Shown here: piece after piece, positions 31,999 to 40,565 of the stretch
Numbering within the stretch: the stretch's first letter is position 1
Layout of the letters: the number at the start of each line of letters is the position of its first letter
Origin: Roseburia sp.
GTDB taxonomy: Bacteria > Bacillota > Clostridia > Lachnospirales > Lachnospiraceae
Direction: 5' to 3'
DNA: 64,000 nt
Assembly (NCBI GenBank): GCA_019421345.1
Contig: JAHZFL010000001.1
Location: forward strand, 27,252 to 91,251
Made by a program: the position numbers and the translations under genes
Notes under the pieces: generated by a model
What the model saw: only the letters and a program-made list of their open reading frames with translations
Told to the model about the DNA's origin: nothing
Database searches by the model: none

Positions 31999-32943
31999 TT
32001 AAGATTCTACGCGCACATTCAGCCATGCCCCAATATCCGCATACACACACGCACGGTCTGTCTCATTCAAAATCTCATGACGGTCATTCTCATAAAGCTT
32101 ATAGGTAATATCCGAAAGTCCCGCCTCCTCGTAAAGACGGTAGGCTCTCTTGACGCCCTCTCCCAGATCACCGACGGGATCATCCTTGCCAGAAACAAAA
32201 AAAAGCGGCAGATCCCTTGGCACACGCGCCACATTTTCCTTCTGATTGTCAAAGAGCACCGCCTCCATCAGACCGCGGTAGCCGTTCACCGTAAACAAAA
32301 ACGTACATCTCGGATCGTGATAATATTCCCTGACGTTCTCCTCATTTTTTGATAGCCAGCTATTTTTATAATTTTTTCCGTACAGGTCAAACCGCCGATA
32401 CGGCTTACTGTAGGAAATCGTCTGAAGCAATCTGCTCCGGTAATGCCAGCCCCGCACAAAAGCAATCGCCCGGCACAAAAAAAGTCCAAGCTTCATCGTC
32501 TGATCCGGCATACAGCCCGTACCCATAATGATCGCTCCGTTCACACCCTGCGGGTGGATGCACAGATATTTGCGTAGCATGTAAGAGCCCATACTGTGTC
32601 CGAGCATAAAATATGGAATGTCCGGGTACTCCTCCTGAACGATCGTCCGAAGCCTGTGCATATCCTCCACAAGCGTATCGCTCGGATGCTCTTTCTCAAA
32701 ATACCCCCAGTTTTCCTGATCTGTCACGGACGCTCCGTGCCCCAAATGGTCGTGTCCGACCACCAAATAGCCCTGCTCGTTCAGATAGGCGGCAAACGCC
32801 GCATAGCGTTCAATATACTCGACCATGCCGTGCGTAATCTGCACGACCGCCTTGTGCGCTCCATCCTCCCTCATCCATTTTACGGCATGGATCATCGTTG
32901 CACCGTCTGCTGATAAAAATCCAAATCCTTCCTCTTTTGTCAT
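31999..32943 (-). CDS. Alpha/beta hydrolase, monoacylglycerol lipase/lysophospholipase-like
   Basis: A 314-residue serine hydrolase: QITHGMVEY (oxyanion region), VVGHDHLGHGAS, nucleophile elbow LGHSMGS near residue 115, acid in SGKDDPVGD and base histidine in NDRHEIL near residue 295. The pattern is that of the Serine aminopeptidase S33/monoglyceride lipase group. It follows recJ closely. ATG 32943 has GGGAGAGGGG before it; an ATG ten codons earlier (32973) lies only four bases from the recJ stop and could also be used. Confidence 0.87.
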   Translation of the reverse strand: MTKEEGFGFLSADGATMIHAVKWMREDGAHKAVVQITHGMVEYIERYAAFAAYLNEQGYLVVGHDHLGHGASVTDQENWGYFEKEHPSDTLVEDMHRLRTIVQEEYPDIPYFMLGHSMGSYMLRKYLCIHPQGVNGAIIMGTGCMPDQTMKLGLFLCRAIAFVRGWHYRSRLLQTISYSKPYRRFDLYGKNYKNSWLSKNEENVREYYHDPRCTFLFTVNGYRGLMEAVLFDNQKENVARVPRDLPLFFVSGKDDPVGDLGEGVKRAYRLYEEAGLSDITYKLYENDRHEILNETDRACVYADIGAWLNVRVES

Positions 32944-32977
32944 TCCACATTCCCCTCTCCCGTGTTCTGCCATACTC

Positions 32978-34735
32978 CTACTGATAGCTGCGGATCACGA
33001 GCTGCACGCATCGGATTCCCTGATATTCATTGATCTCAGGATAATACACAACGGACATACGAATCCCGTTTTTTTGTCCGCGCAGGGAGGCATTTACCTC
33101 ATGCTCCCCATATTTTTGGCGATAATACTCCTTCCACCGCTCAACATCACCGAAATAAACGGCCTCTACACGCGTACCACGCTCTGTCTGCAATTGTAAT
33201 TTTAACACATTTTGGTTCTTTCCAACAATACGCGCATGTAAAATCGCAAGATTTTTGTCCGCAAACTGCGGCTTTGCATTTCCTTTTCCGAAAGGCTCCA
33301 AAATCGCAAGTTCTCTCACCAGCTCCTCGGTCGGATAATCTGCAGGCATCGCAATATCAATCTTCACCTTTGGAATAAAATCCTCCTCGGTGAGCGTACA
33401 CGCCTCATTGATCTCCCTGCGGAAATTCTCAACCTCCTCCTCGGGCAGTGAAAGCCCTGCCGCCATCGGATGACCGCCGAATCTCGTAAACAGATGCCTG
33501 CATTTACAAAGCTCCTCATACATCGAATAGGCCTCGATCGACCTTCCCGATCCCTTCACTCCGTCCTCTGCCCTTGTCAGAACAAATGACGGCTTCTGAT
33601 ATGCCTCCCGGATTCTTCCGGCAATGATTCCCGCAAGGCTCTCGTGAACATTAGGCAGATAAACGACCAGCACCTGTGCTCCGGCATTTCCCTCCTCCAC
33701 AATACGCTTTGCAGCCTCCACGCCCGCAGCGGTCAGCTCCTTTCTCTGCAAATTCAGCTCTACAAGCTGTTCGGCGGCTCTCATCGCAGCCAGCGCATCC
33801 TCCTGCAAAAAAAGCTTTAGGGACAACTGTGCCGTCTCAAGTCTTCCGCCCGCATTAACACAGGGACCAAGCACATAGCCGATGTGATATGCCGTAATTT
33901 CCTCCGGCGTAAGCTTGTTTTGGAAAATCAGCGCGCGCATACCAGGATTTTTTGTTTCCCGTATGCGCCGCAGACCTTCCTTTACCAGAATACGGTTTTC
34001 GTCTGTCAGCTCCACAACATCGCCGACTGTTGCAAACGCAACCTCCTCCAAAAAGGGATACGCTTCCTCCTTCGACACACCGCAACGCTCATATAACAGA
34101 CAGATGACCTTCCATGCCACCGCAGCACCGCAAAGCCCCGGATAAGGATAGCTGCACTCTGGCTGCTTGGGATTTACGACCGCATCTGCCGCACTGCGCA
34201 GATAAGTACGCACACCATCCGCCTCGCGATACGGAATCTCATGATGATCCGTCACCAAAACAGTCATCCCAAGCTCCTTCGCATGTGCGATTTCATCAAT
34301 CGCCGCAATTCCGTTATCACAGGTGATGATCGTGTCGATCCCGCTCTCATAAGCCTCTCCGATCAAATGGTCGTTTACCCCATAGCCGTCCTTCATGCGG
34401 TCCGGTATCTTCGTGCTGACGTTCGCGCCGCACCTTTGCAGACCGCGAGAAAGAATGTAGGTTGCCATCACACCGTCAATATCATAATCACCGATGATAC
34501 GGATCGGCAGATGCGCTTTGATCTTTTCCTCCAAAATCGCGGCGCAGCGATCCGCATCATGGAGCAGGTGCGCATCATACAGATCGTCCATGCCTCCGTT
34601 TATGTATTTCTCCACCGCCGCATCTCCGACGATCTCACGGTTGCGGATCAGACGTGCCGTGACCGGACTGATCAAAAATCGTTCCGCAATGCCCGCAAAG
34701 TCTGCTCCCTTTTGTACTACGACCCATTTTTCCAT
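32978..34735 (-). CDS. recJ: Single-stranded-DNA-specific exonuclease RecJ (short form)
   Basis: A 585-residue DHH-superfamily 5'-3' exonuclease. Motifs: IIGDYDIDGVMATY (motif I, near residue 82), CDNGIAA, VTDHHEIP (DHH motif) and, in the DHHA1 domain, FGGHPMAAGLSL. It ends after the OB-like domain without the extra C-terminal domain of the about 770-residue Bacillus RecJ. Its start overlaps the end of truA by 19 bases. Confidence 0.93.
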   Translation of the reverse strand: MEKWVVVQKGADFAGIAERFLISPVTARLIRNREIVGDAAVEKYINGGMDDLYDAHLLHDADRCAAILEEKIKAHLPIRIIGDYDIDGVMATYILSRGLQRCGANVSTKIPDRMKDGYGVNDHLIGEAYESGIDTIITCDNGIAAIDEIAHAKELGMTVLVTDHHEIPYREADGVRTYLRSAADAVVNPKQPECSYPYPGLCGAAVAWKVICLLYERCGVSKEEAYPFLEEVAFATVGDVVELTDENRILVKEGLRRIRETKNPGMRALIFQNKLTPEEITAYHIGYVLGPCVNAGGRLETAQLSLKLFLQEDALAAMRAAEQLVELNLQRKELTAAGVEAAKRIVEEGNAGAQVLVVYLPNVHESLAGIIAGRIREAYQKPSFVLTRAEDGVKGSGRSIEAYSMYEELCKCRHLFTRFGGHPMAAGLSLPEEEVENFRREINEACTLTEEDFIPKVKIDIAMPADYPTEELVRELAILEPFGKGNAKPQFADKNLAILHARIVGKNQNVLKLQLQTERGTRVEAVYFGDVERWKEYYRQKYGEHEVNASLRGQKNGIRMSVVYYPEINEYQGIRCVQLVIRSYQ

Positions 34736-35484
34736 GCTTCTTCCTCTCCGTATGTCACCTCAAGCAGCGTAAGTCCGCACGCAGGCGCTGTATAACCCGC
34801 GCATGCACGCTCTTTTGCCGCGAGGATCTTCTCGATCTCCTCCGGCTGCCTTCTCCCGTCGCCGATTTCAATTAATGTTCCTGTCAGTATGCGTACCATA
34901 TTCTGTAAAAAACCATTGCCTGTATAAAAAATCTGAAGCTCCTGCTCCTTTTTTGCAATCGTGATCTCAGAAAGGGTACGCACCGTAGACTTTTTCATTT
35001 TCTTATTTCCGCAGAAGGAACGAAAATCGTGCGTTCCGATCAGGAGGTCTGCCGCCCGCCTCATCCGTCTGACATCAAGCGCGATGGGATAATGATAGAC
35101 ATAGCGCCTCTTAAATACATCCGCAACCTCCCCCGTATCAATCCGGTAGAGGTACGTTTTGCTCTTTGCCTGATAGCGGCTGTGAAAACGCTCTCCGACG
35201 CGTTCTGCCCGAAGCACGGCGATGTCCTCCGGCAGATAACGGTTTAATTCCGCGCGCAGCGCATCCTCCTCCCACGCCTCGCTAAGACAAAAGTTTGCAG
35301 TCTGCCCGCTTGCATGAACCCCCGCATCTGTTCTTCCTGAACCGATGACGGCGACCGGACCTCCGTTTAATCTTGCAAGGACATTTTGAAGCTTTCCCTG
35401 GATCGTCTGCTCCGTATCACCCAGGCTCTGCCAGCCTCGGTAACGCGTCCCGTCATACTGCAAAATGATTTTGTAATTATTCAT
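34717..35484 (-). CDS. truA: tRNA pseudouridine synthase A
   Basis: A 255-residue enzyme that makes pseudouridine at positions 38-40 of tRNAs. The catalytic aspartate is in GSGRTDAGVHA near residue 53; LQYDGTRYRGWQ opens the fold and FYTGNGFLQNMVRILTG is the C-terminal signature. An AGGAGAG lies nine bases before ATG 35484. It leads a leftward cluster truA-recJ-hydrolase. Confidence 0.95.
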   Translation of the reverse strand: MNNYKIILQYDGTRYRGWQSLGDTEQTIQGKLQNVLARLNGGPVAVIGSGRTDAGVHASGQTANFCLSEAWEEDALRAELNRYLPEDIAVLRAERVGERFHSRYQAKSKTYLYRIDTGEVADVFKRRYVYHYPIALDVRRMRRAADLLIGTHDFRSFCGNKKMKKSTVRTLSEITIAKKEQELQIFYTGNGFLQNMVRILTGTLIEIGDGRRQPEEIEKILAAKERACAGYTAPACGLTLLEVTYGEEEAWKNGS

Positions 35485-35517
35485 GCCATGCGTCTCTCCT
35501 ATCTGATGTTAGGAGTT

Positions 35518-35546
35518 ATTTTATCACAGATTCACACAAAAACCAA
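35518..35546 (-). promoter_or_regulatory. Possible truA promoter
   Basis: Minus strand TTGGTT (35541-35546), 17-base spacer, TAAAAT (35518-35523), 34 bases before the truA ATG. Confidence 0.5.
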
Positions 35547-35549
35547 CTG

Positions 35550-36812
35550 TCAGACAAGCTCTGCCATTCTTGTGACCGCCACATAGATTTCGGAAATCTT
35601 ATACCATGTTCGGTAATCAATGACTCCCGTCACCGGCAGACCGAACACACTCTGGAATTTCTCCACCGCCGCGCGTGTCGCAGGTCCGTAAATACCGTCC
35701 GGTGTAATCGAGGGAATCGCCGGATAGGAACGTGAAATACGCGCCAACTGCTCCTGAATCTGCCGTACCTTATCCCCGGTAGAGCCGATCGTCAGGTCGA
35801 CGCGCGGCCACGACGCCGGAATGCCGGAAATCTCCTCTGCCGTATTGATAAACATGTTGTTCCCGTAGTAATAGCGGATAATATCGATTGTCTCATAGCT
35901 CTGGTCTCCCAAAAACTTGCTGCCCCACTGGCTCATCCAGTTCGGACAGGTCACGCGCTGCCCGTCACAGTACTGTGTTAAGATCGGCTGTCTGACATTC
36001 GGACGCGACAGATAATTCTGGAACATCTCATCCACAATATTGGAGATATTCTGGTAGATGTTGCGCCCGTAGATAAATTTCTGATCGTACGCCGTGGATG
36101 ACGTGATCGTAAAGCTGTAACCCTTATTGCGGTACCACTCCGTATAGACACGGTTTAAGGTAAATGACATGATCGCAAGGACGTTTGCACGGATCGTCGC
36201 GTCCGGCCATGTCGCATAAATCTCGCTCGATGCAACATTTTTGATATAGTCGCGGTAGCGGATATAATATTCCCTTGCCGTAGAATCGCTTGGCGCGCCG
36301 TCATGCACCACGACAAATTCCGGTATCACGACGCGGCTAAGTACGATCTCTCCCGTCTCCGTCACCGGCTTTATCTCTGATTCGGGAATCTTCGGAGGAT
36401 ACTCCTCATAGAGCGTATGCCCCGGTATTACAATATTGTCAGAGGGACTTACCTTTGTCTCCTCCTCATCCATCCTTACCTCCTGGAGCGCCTGCTCTCC
36501 CGAAAGGATCTCAATGCCGGAGATATTGATTGGGCGATATCCTTCCGCAGTGACTTGAATAGTATATTCCGCGTAGGGCTGCGTTTCGGACGGCTCCATA
36601 GAGTACTCAAGTGGAGGCGCATCAAGCGTAACTGATTCTGATAGTCCTGACGCATCGGTATTCACCTCCTCCACTGCACTTTCCGGGTCACCCGAATAAG
36701 AAATTGAAATCTTTGCATTGTCGATCGGCGTGTTCCGCCCCCGCGCGATCACCTGTATCCGCAAATCTCCCTGATCGACATTATTTGTCTGCGTATATCT
36801 GATGTCTGACAT
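35550..36812 (-). CDS. SpoIID-like/peptidoglycan-binding protein
   Basis: A 420-residue protein without a signal peptide. Residues 15-115 form a beta-sandwich like carboxypeptidase-regulatory or Ig-like domains (VIARGRNTPIDNAKISI, ITV-type repeats). Residues 165-330 resemble SpoIID-type proteins (REYYIRYRDYIKNVASSEI, NVLAIMSFTLNRVYTEWY, CPNWMSQWGSKFLGDQSYET). The C-terminal 80 residues are a PG_binding_1 domain (IGSTGDKVRQIQEQL, ITPDGIYGPATRAAVEKFQ). The family is found in spore-forming Clostridia, suggesting a spore-envelope or cortex role; this is inference. A short GAGG RBS lies five bases before ATG 36812. Confidence 0.78.
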   Translation of the reverse strand: MSDIRYTQTNNVDQGDLRIQVIARGRNTPIDNAKISISYSGDPESAVEEVNTDASGLSESVTLDAPPLEYSMEPSETQPYAEYTIQVTAEGYRPINISGIEILSGEQALQEVRMDEEETKVSPSDNIVIPGHTLYEEYPPKIPESEIKPVTETGEIVLSRVVIPEFVVVHDGAPSDSTAREYYIRYRDYIKNVASSEIYATWPDATIRANVLAIMSFTLNRVYTEWYRNKGYSFTITSSTAYDQKFIYGRNIYQNISNIVDEMFQNYLSRPNVRQPILTQYCDGQRVTCPNWMSQWGSKFLGDQSYETIDIIRYYYGNNMFINTAEEISGIPASWPRVDLTIGSTGDKVRQIQEQLARISRSYPAIPSITPDGIYGPATRAAVEKFQSVFGLPVTGVIDYRTWYKISEIYVAVTRMAELV

Positions 36813-36931
36813 AAAAACCTCATAGCTTCTCTTTATTCATCATATGCCCGCAGTTCTGTTGTGTTTCCTCGTCTTATCAAATAGTGTCAGCTTATCTCCC
36901 GATATTTTGGAAAATACAGAAACCATAAATT

Positions 36932-38752
36932 TTATTCTACCGTCACGACCTTTGCCAGATTTCTTGGCTTATCTACATCAAAGCCCTTATCGGCTGACAC
37001 ATAATATGCAAAGAGCTGTAACGCGACTGACGCCGGCATCACCATAAACGCATCGCTCATATCCGGCAGAACAAACGTCTCCCCAACATCCTGTGCAGCT
37101 TCCTTTAGTCCCTCTCTTATCAATAAGACAACCTCTGCGCCTCTGGACTTCACCTCTCTGATATTGGAAAGCTCCTTTGCCGCCAACCGCTCCTGCGTCA
37201 CCGCCGCGATCACCGGTGTATCCTCTGTGATCAGCGCGATCGGCCCATGCTTTAGCTCCCCCGAAGCATACGCCTCCGAATGGATATAGGACACCTCCTT
37301 CAGCTTTAAAGAGCCTTCCAGCAAAATCGAATAGTCAAGTCCCCTGCCGATCATAAACAAATCCTTTGCCCCCAGCACACGCTTCGCAAGCAAATGGATC
37401 TCCCTGCGCTTTGCAAGCACCTGCTCGATAACTTTTGGCGCTCTCTCAAGCTCCCTAAGAAACGCTCTCGTCTCCTCCTCACAAAATATCCCCCTGCTGT
37501 ATGCCATCTTTGCAGCAACAAGATAAAAGACGGCAAGCTGTGTCGTATATGCTTTCGTACTTGCAACCGCAATTTCCGGTCCCGCATTCGTATAAAGCAC
37601 ATAATCGCTCTCCCTTGCAATGGAAGTTCCGCGCACATTAATAACGGAAAGGCACTTTGCTCCTTTCCCCCTTGCATACTTCACTGCCTCAAGCGTATCA
37701 ACGGTCTCTCCCGACTGCGAAACTGCGATCACAAGCGTTTTTTCATCCAGCACCGGTTCCGCATACATAAACTCCGAAGCCATCTCTACATCAATGTGCA
37801 TATGAAGCATCGATTTTACCAGCGCCTGTGCGACAAGTCCTGCGTGCATTGCCGTCCCGCACGCAATAATCGTGACGCGATCACAGGATGTAAAAAGCTC
37901 ATCCGGCACACCGTCTTTCGTAAAATCAGGCAATCCGTCCGATATACGACCCGAAATCGTGCGCAAAACAGCCTCGGGCTGCTCCATAATCTCCTTTTCC
38001 ATATAAAACGGATATCCGTTCTTGCCTGCACTGTTAAGCTCCCAGTCAACCGTCTCGTATACCGGCGCAGTCTCTGCGTCCTCCGTGTCAAATAGCTTAA
38101 GACCGTCTGCACGCAGCTCTAAAACATGATATTCTGGCACAACAAAATAGCGGTTCGTAAAGCGGCAGAGCGCCGTTAGGTCGGAAGCCAGCATCGCCCC
38201 CTGCCCACAGAATGTCGCCACGATCGGGCTGACATTGCGCACCGCATAGATCACGTCCTGCTGATCTTCAAACATCACGACAAATGCAAACGTACCGCGC
38301 AGCCTTTCTATGGTCTTTCTGATCGCCTCCCTCGGATTTCCCTCATAAAAATGATCTAAGAGCACGGCAACCGCCTCGCTGTCCGTCTCCGATACCAGCT
38401 CCTTCTCCAACGAATAGTCCAGCAGCAGCTCCTTATAATTCTCAACAATACCGTTGTGCACAAGCGTTACCGCCCCCGACCGGTGCGGATGCGCATTGCG
38501 GTCACTGACCCCACCGTGCGTCGCCCATCTCGTATGTCCGATCCCGCAGCCAGCGCCGCCTGTCATCCCCGCACATATCTGTCTTAGATCGCCCACTCTC
38601 CCTGCGCATTTATAAACGTCCGTCCGATTTTCTGTTTGATTCCTTACCGCAATCCCGGCGCTGTCATATCCTCTGTACTCCAGCAGCTCGAGCGCATCAA
38701 GCAAAACCTCTCTCACGTCTTCATTTCCTGTATAACCAATAATTCCACACAT
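36932..38752 (-). CDS. glmS: Glutamine--fructose-6-phosphate aminotransferase (isomerizing)
   Basis: A 606-residue enzyme making glucosamine-6-phosphate, the entry to peptidoglycan amino sugars. MCGIIGYTG puts the nucleophilic Cys right after Met1 of the glutaminase domain; [19 protein letters not shown] and a DSE motif follow, then two SIS domains ([47 protein letters not shown]), ending [15 protein letters not shown]. The start at 38752 is fixed by the catalytic Cys2 and by GGAGAAA upstream. The leader contains a glmS ribozyme, so expression is switched off by the enzyme's own product. Confidence 0.96.
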   Translation of the reverse strand: [606 protein letters not shown]

Positions 38753-38812
38753 AAATTTTCTCCATTCTTTATTTTTATCTTCACTCTTTTTATCATCAAT
38801 GCATCCCTCGCA

Positions 38813-38943
38813 CCGTATTTGTTTTGCAGTTACCTGCATATTTGCCGGCGCGTCTCGCACGGGAATCATACGGAAAGGCACCCGCCGAATTTTCGATCAC
38901 CTTTCTCCTCGTCAACCTGCCTAACGCAGGTACCTGGCGCTTA
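38813..38943 (-). ncRNA. glmS ribozyme (glucosamine-6-phosphate-activated riboswitch)
   Basis: On the minus strand, about 60 bases before the glmS ATG, the leader carries the conserved core of the glmS ribozyme: the cleavage-site strand AAGCGCC (cut expected between A 38943 and G 38942), P1 arms ACCTGC/GCAGGT, the invariant TTGACGAGGA, then ATCGAAAATTCGGCGGGTGC and a CCGTAT/ATACGG stem (P3) closing near 38813. These match the Bacillus subtilis element block by block. Binding of GlcN6P triggers self-cleavage and mRNA decay. Confidence 0.92.
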
Positions 38944-39069
38944 AAGAAAATTTATGGTTTCCGGTTTCCAAAATATCTCGCTATTTATTTTTCAAGGTAC
39001 AACGTGTATACTATACTATATACAGCTAACAAAAGTCTACTGTTTATTTTCGGGGAAGGAGTATTCGCG

Positions 39070-39513
39070 ATGCCGCATAAAACAAATGAAAAAGACACAT
39101 TACTGCACACCTTTTTGATGATCCATGCCACAGCCGTCTCCGGTGTTCCGCTGCTTGGGAAGAAACGCTGCAAACGGGAGCTGGAGGGATACTTAAGGGA
39201 GCTTTGTCTGCTCGACTATCAAAAAAAAGCGCCCCATGAGCAGGACGCCATTCGTGCCGAGTGGCGCAGCTTTGCCCACCGGTATCTCTCCTATTGTACC
39301 GGCAGCCGCTCCTACTGCTCCACTCTTTTTGGCATTGTTCCGATCAATGACGCTGCTGTCGCGTCCAAAATTGCCGCAGACATCCGTCTCGTGCTCATAG
39401 AATACCCGGCTGCCTTTGAGCTTTCCCATGTGTGTGAGCCGCTGCTGACTGTCATGGGCGAAGCATACTGCGAGCAGATTGAAAACGGAAAATCCTATTG
39501 GGAACAGCCGTAG
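39070..39513 (+). CDS. Hypothetical cytoplasmic protein, 147 aa
   Basis: A 147-residue, mainly helical, Cys-containing protein starting MPHKTNEKDTLLHTFLMI, with a central RELCLLDYQ and EWRSFAHRYLSYCTGSRSYCSTLFG. There is no signal peptide or TM segment. ATG 39070 follows GAAGGAG at nine bases; the frame upstream runs back through the promoter and the antisense of the ribozyme and is not coding. It is divergent from glmS and converges on the binding-protein gene, whose stop is directly adjacent (39514). It resembles uncharacterised Lachnospiraceae proteins, but I cannot name the family with certainty. Confidence 0.7.
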   Translation: MPHKTNEKDTLLHTFLMIHATAVSGVPLLGKKRCKRELEGYLRELCLLDYQKKAPHEQDAIRAEWRSFAHRYLSYCTGSRSYCSTLFGIVPINDAAVASKIAADIRLVLIEYPAAFELSHVCEPLLTVMGEAYCEQIENGKSYWEQP

Positions 39514-40554
39514 CTATTTGATATAAGCATCCACCTCATCCCATCTCACCTTTTCATAGGGCAGCCGGATATATTTTTCCTGCTCAAGCTCCAGATGCGT
39601 AAGAGTATCTCCCACGGCAAGCGCATATGCAAGCTCCAGCATTGCCTCCGCCTGTCCCTCCTTATCATTATAGACCGTGCCCGCCATTTCTTTATTTTTA
39701 ACGGAAAGCAGACCGACGTCCGTTCCGTCAATCCCCACGATAATCGGCCACGTCTGCCGCTCCCTGCCGTCCGCTTTAAGCGCATCGATCGCCCCAAGCG
39801 CCATATCATCGTTATTTGCAAGGACAAGCTCGATCCTTTCTCCGTATTCCGCCAGTAGCTGCGTCATTTTCGTCTGCGCCTGTGCCCGGTTCCAGTTGGC
39901 GATCGCATACCCAAGCTTCTCGACCTTCACGCCCTGCTCCTGCATCGTAGAGACGGAATATTCCGTGCGCACGATCGCATCCTGATGTCCCGCCTCTCCC
40001 TCCAAAACAATGTACTGAAACACGCCGTCGCCGTTTTTGTCTGCCGCAGGATTCTCCAAAAACGCCTCCGCCGCAAGCTCGCCCTCCATGATGCCGGACT
40101 CAAATGCCTTTGCCCCAACATAATAAAGCCGATCCCACCGCTCCAAATCCTCCGCGACCAGCTCCCGGTTAAAGAAAATAACCGGCACAGCCTGTTTTTC
40201 CGCCATATCAATGATCGCGGTCGGCTCCGTCCGGTCTACGAGATTGACACAGATGACATCGCAGCCGTCCTCCAACATCTCCTCTACCTGATCATTCTGC
40301 GTCAACTGACTGTCCGCCGCATTATAAACCTCAATGTTGATCGCAATGCCTGTCTGCTTTTCCTTTTTCGCCGCATAATTGTTGAAATGTTCTAAGAGCT
40401 GTGAAACAAAGGTGTCATACTGGTCATAAAGCGTCACGCCGATCCGTATGCTGCTGACCTCTCTCCTTTGCATTTCACTGCTGCAGCCGGATAACCCCAG
40501 CAACCCGGCACAAAAAATCAGCAGCCCCGCCAACGTCTTCTTTTTCTCCCGCAT
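39514..40554 (-). CDS. Galactose/glucose-type sugar-binding lipoprotein (MglB-like) linked to YesMN
   Basis: A 346-residue lipoprotein with signal and lipobox GLSGC near residue 22, then a type I periplasmic-binding fold close to MglB: RIGVTLYDQYDTFVSQL, DVICVNLVDRTEP, PVIFFNREL, LYYVGAKAFESGIMEGE, DKNGDGVFQYI (a calcium-loop-like motif), VLANNDDMALGAIDAL and VGIDGTDVGL. It is the last gene of the yesN-yesM operon, far from any permease gene of its own, so a sensing or auxiliary role beside the kinase is possible, as well as feeding the mgl transporter. Confidence 0.85.
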   Translation of the reverse strand: MREKKKTLAGLLIFCAGLLGLSGCSSEMQRREVSSIRIGVTLYDQYDTFVSQLLEHFNNYAAKKEKQTGIAINIEVYNAADSQLTQNDQVEEMLEDGCDVICVNLVDRTEPTAIIDMAEKQAVPVIFFNRELVAEDLERWDRLYYVGAKAFESGIMEGELAAEAFLENPAADKNGDGVFQYIVLEGEAGHQDAIVRTEYSVSTMQEQGVKVEKLGYAIANWNRAQAQTKMTQLLAEYGERIELVLANNDDMALGAIDALKADGRERQTWPIIVGIDGTDVGLLSVKNKEMAGTVYNDKEGQAEAMLELAYALAVGDTLTHLELEQEKYIRLPYEKVRWDEVDAYIK

Positions 40555-40565
40555 GTTCTCCTCCG

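Noticed and set aside
32944..32973. ATG 32973 as the start of the lipase-like hydrolase
   Set aside because: Its Shine-Dalgarno is only one base from the ATG, while ATG 32943 has a well-placed one; it is kept only as an alternative.
38753..39069. Open frames on the plus strand through the glmS leader
   Set aside because: They run antisense to the ribozyme core and through the promoter region; the protein's RBS and natural start are at 39070.
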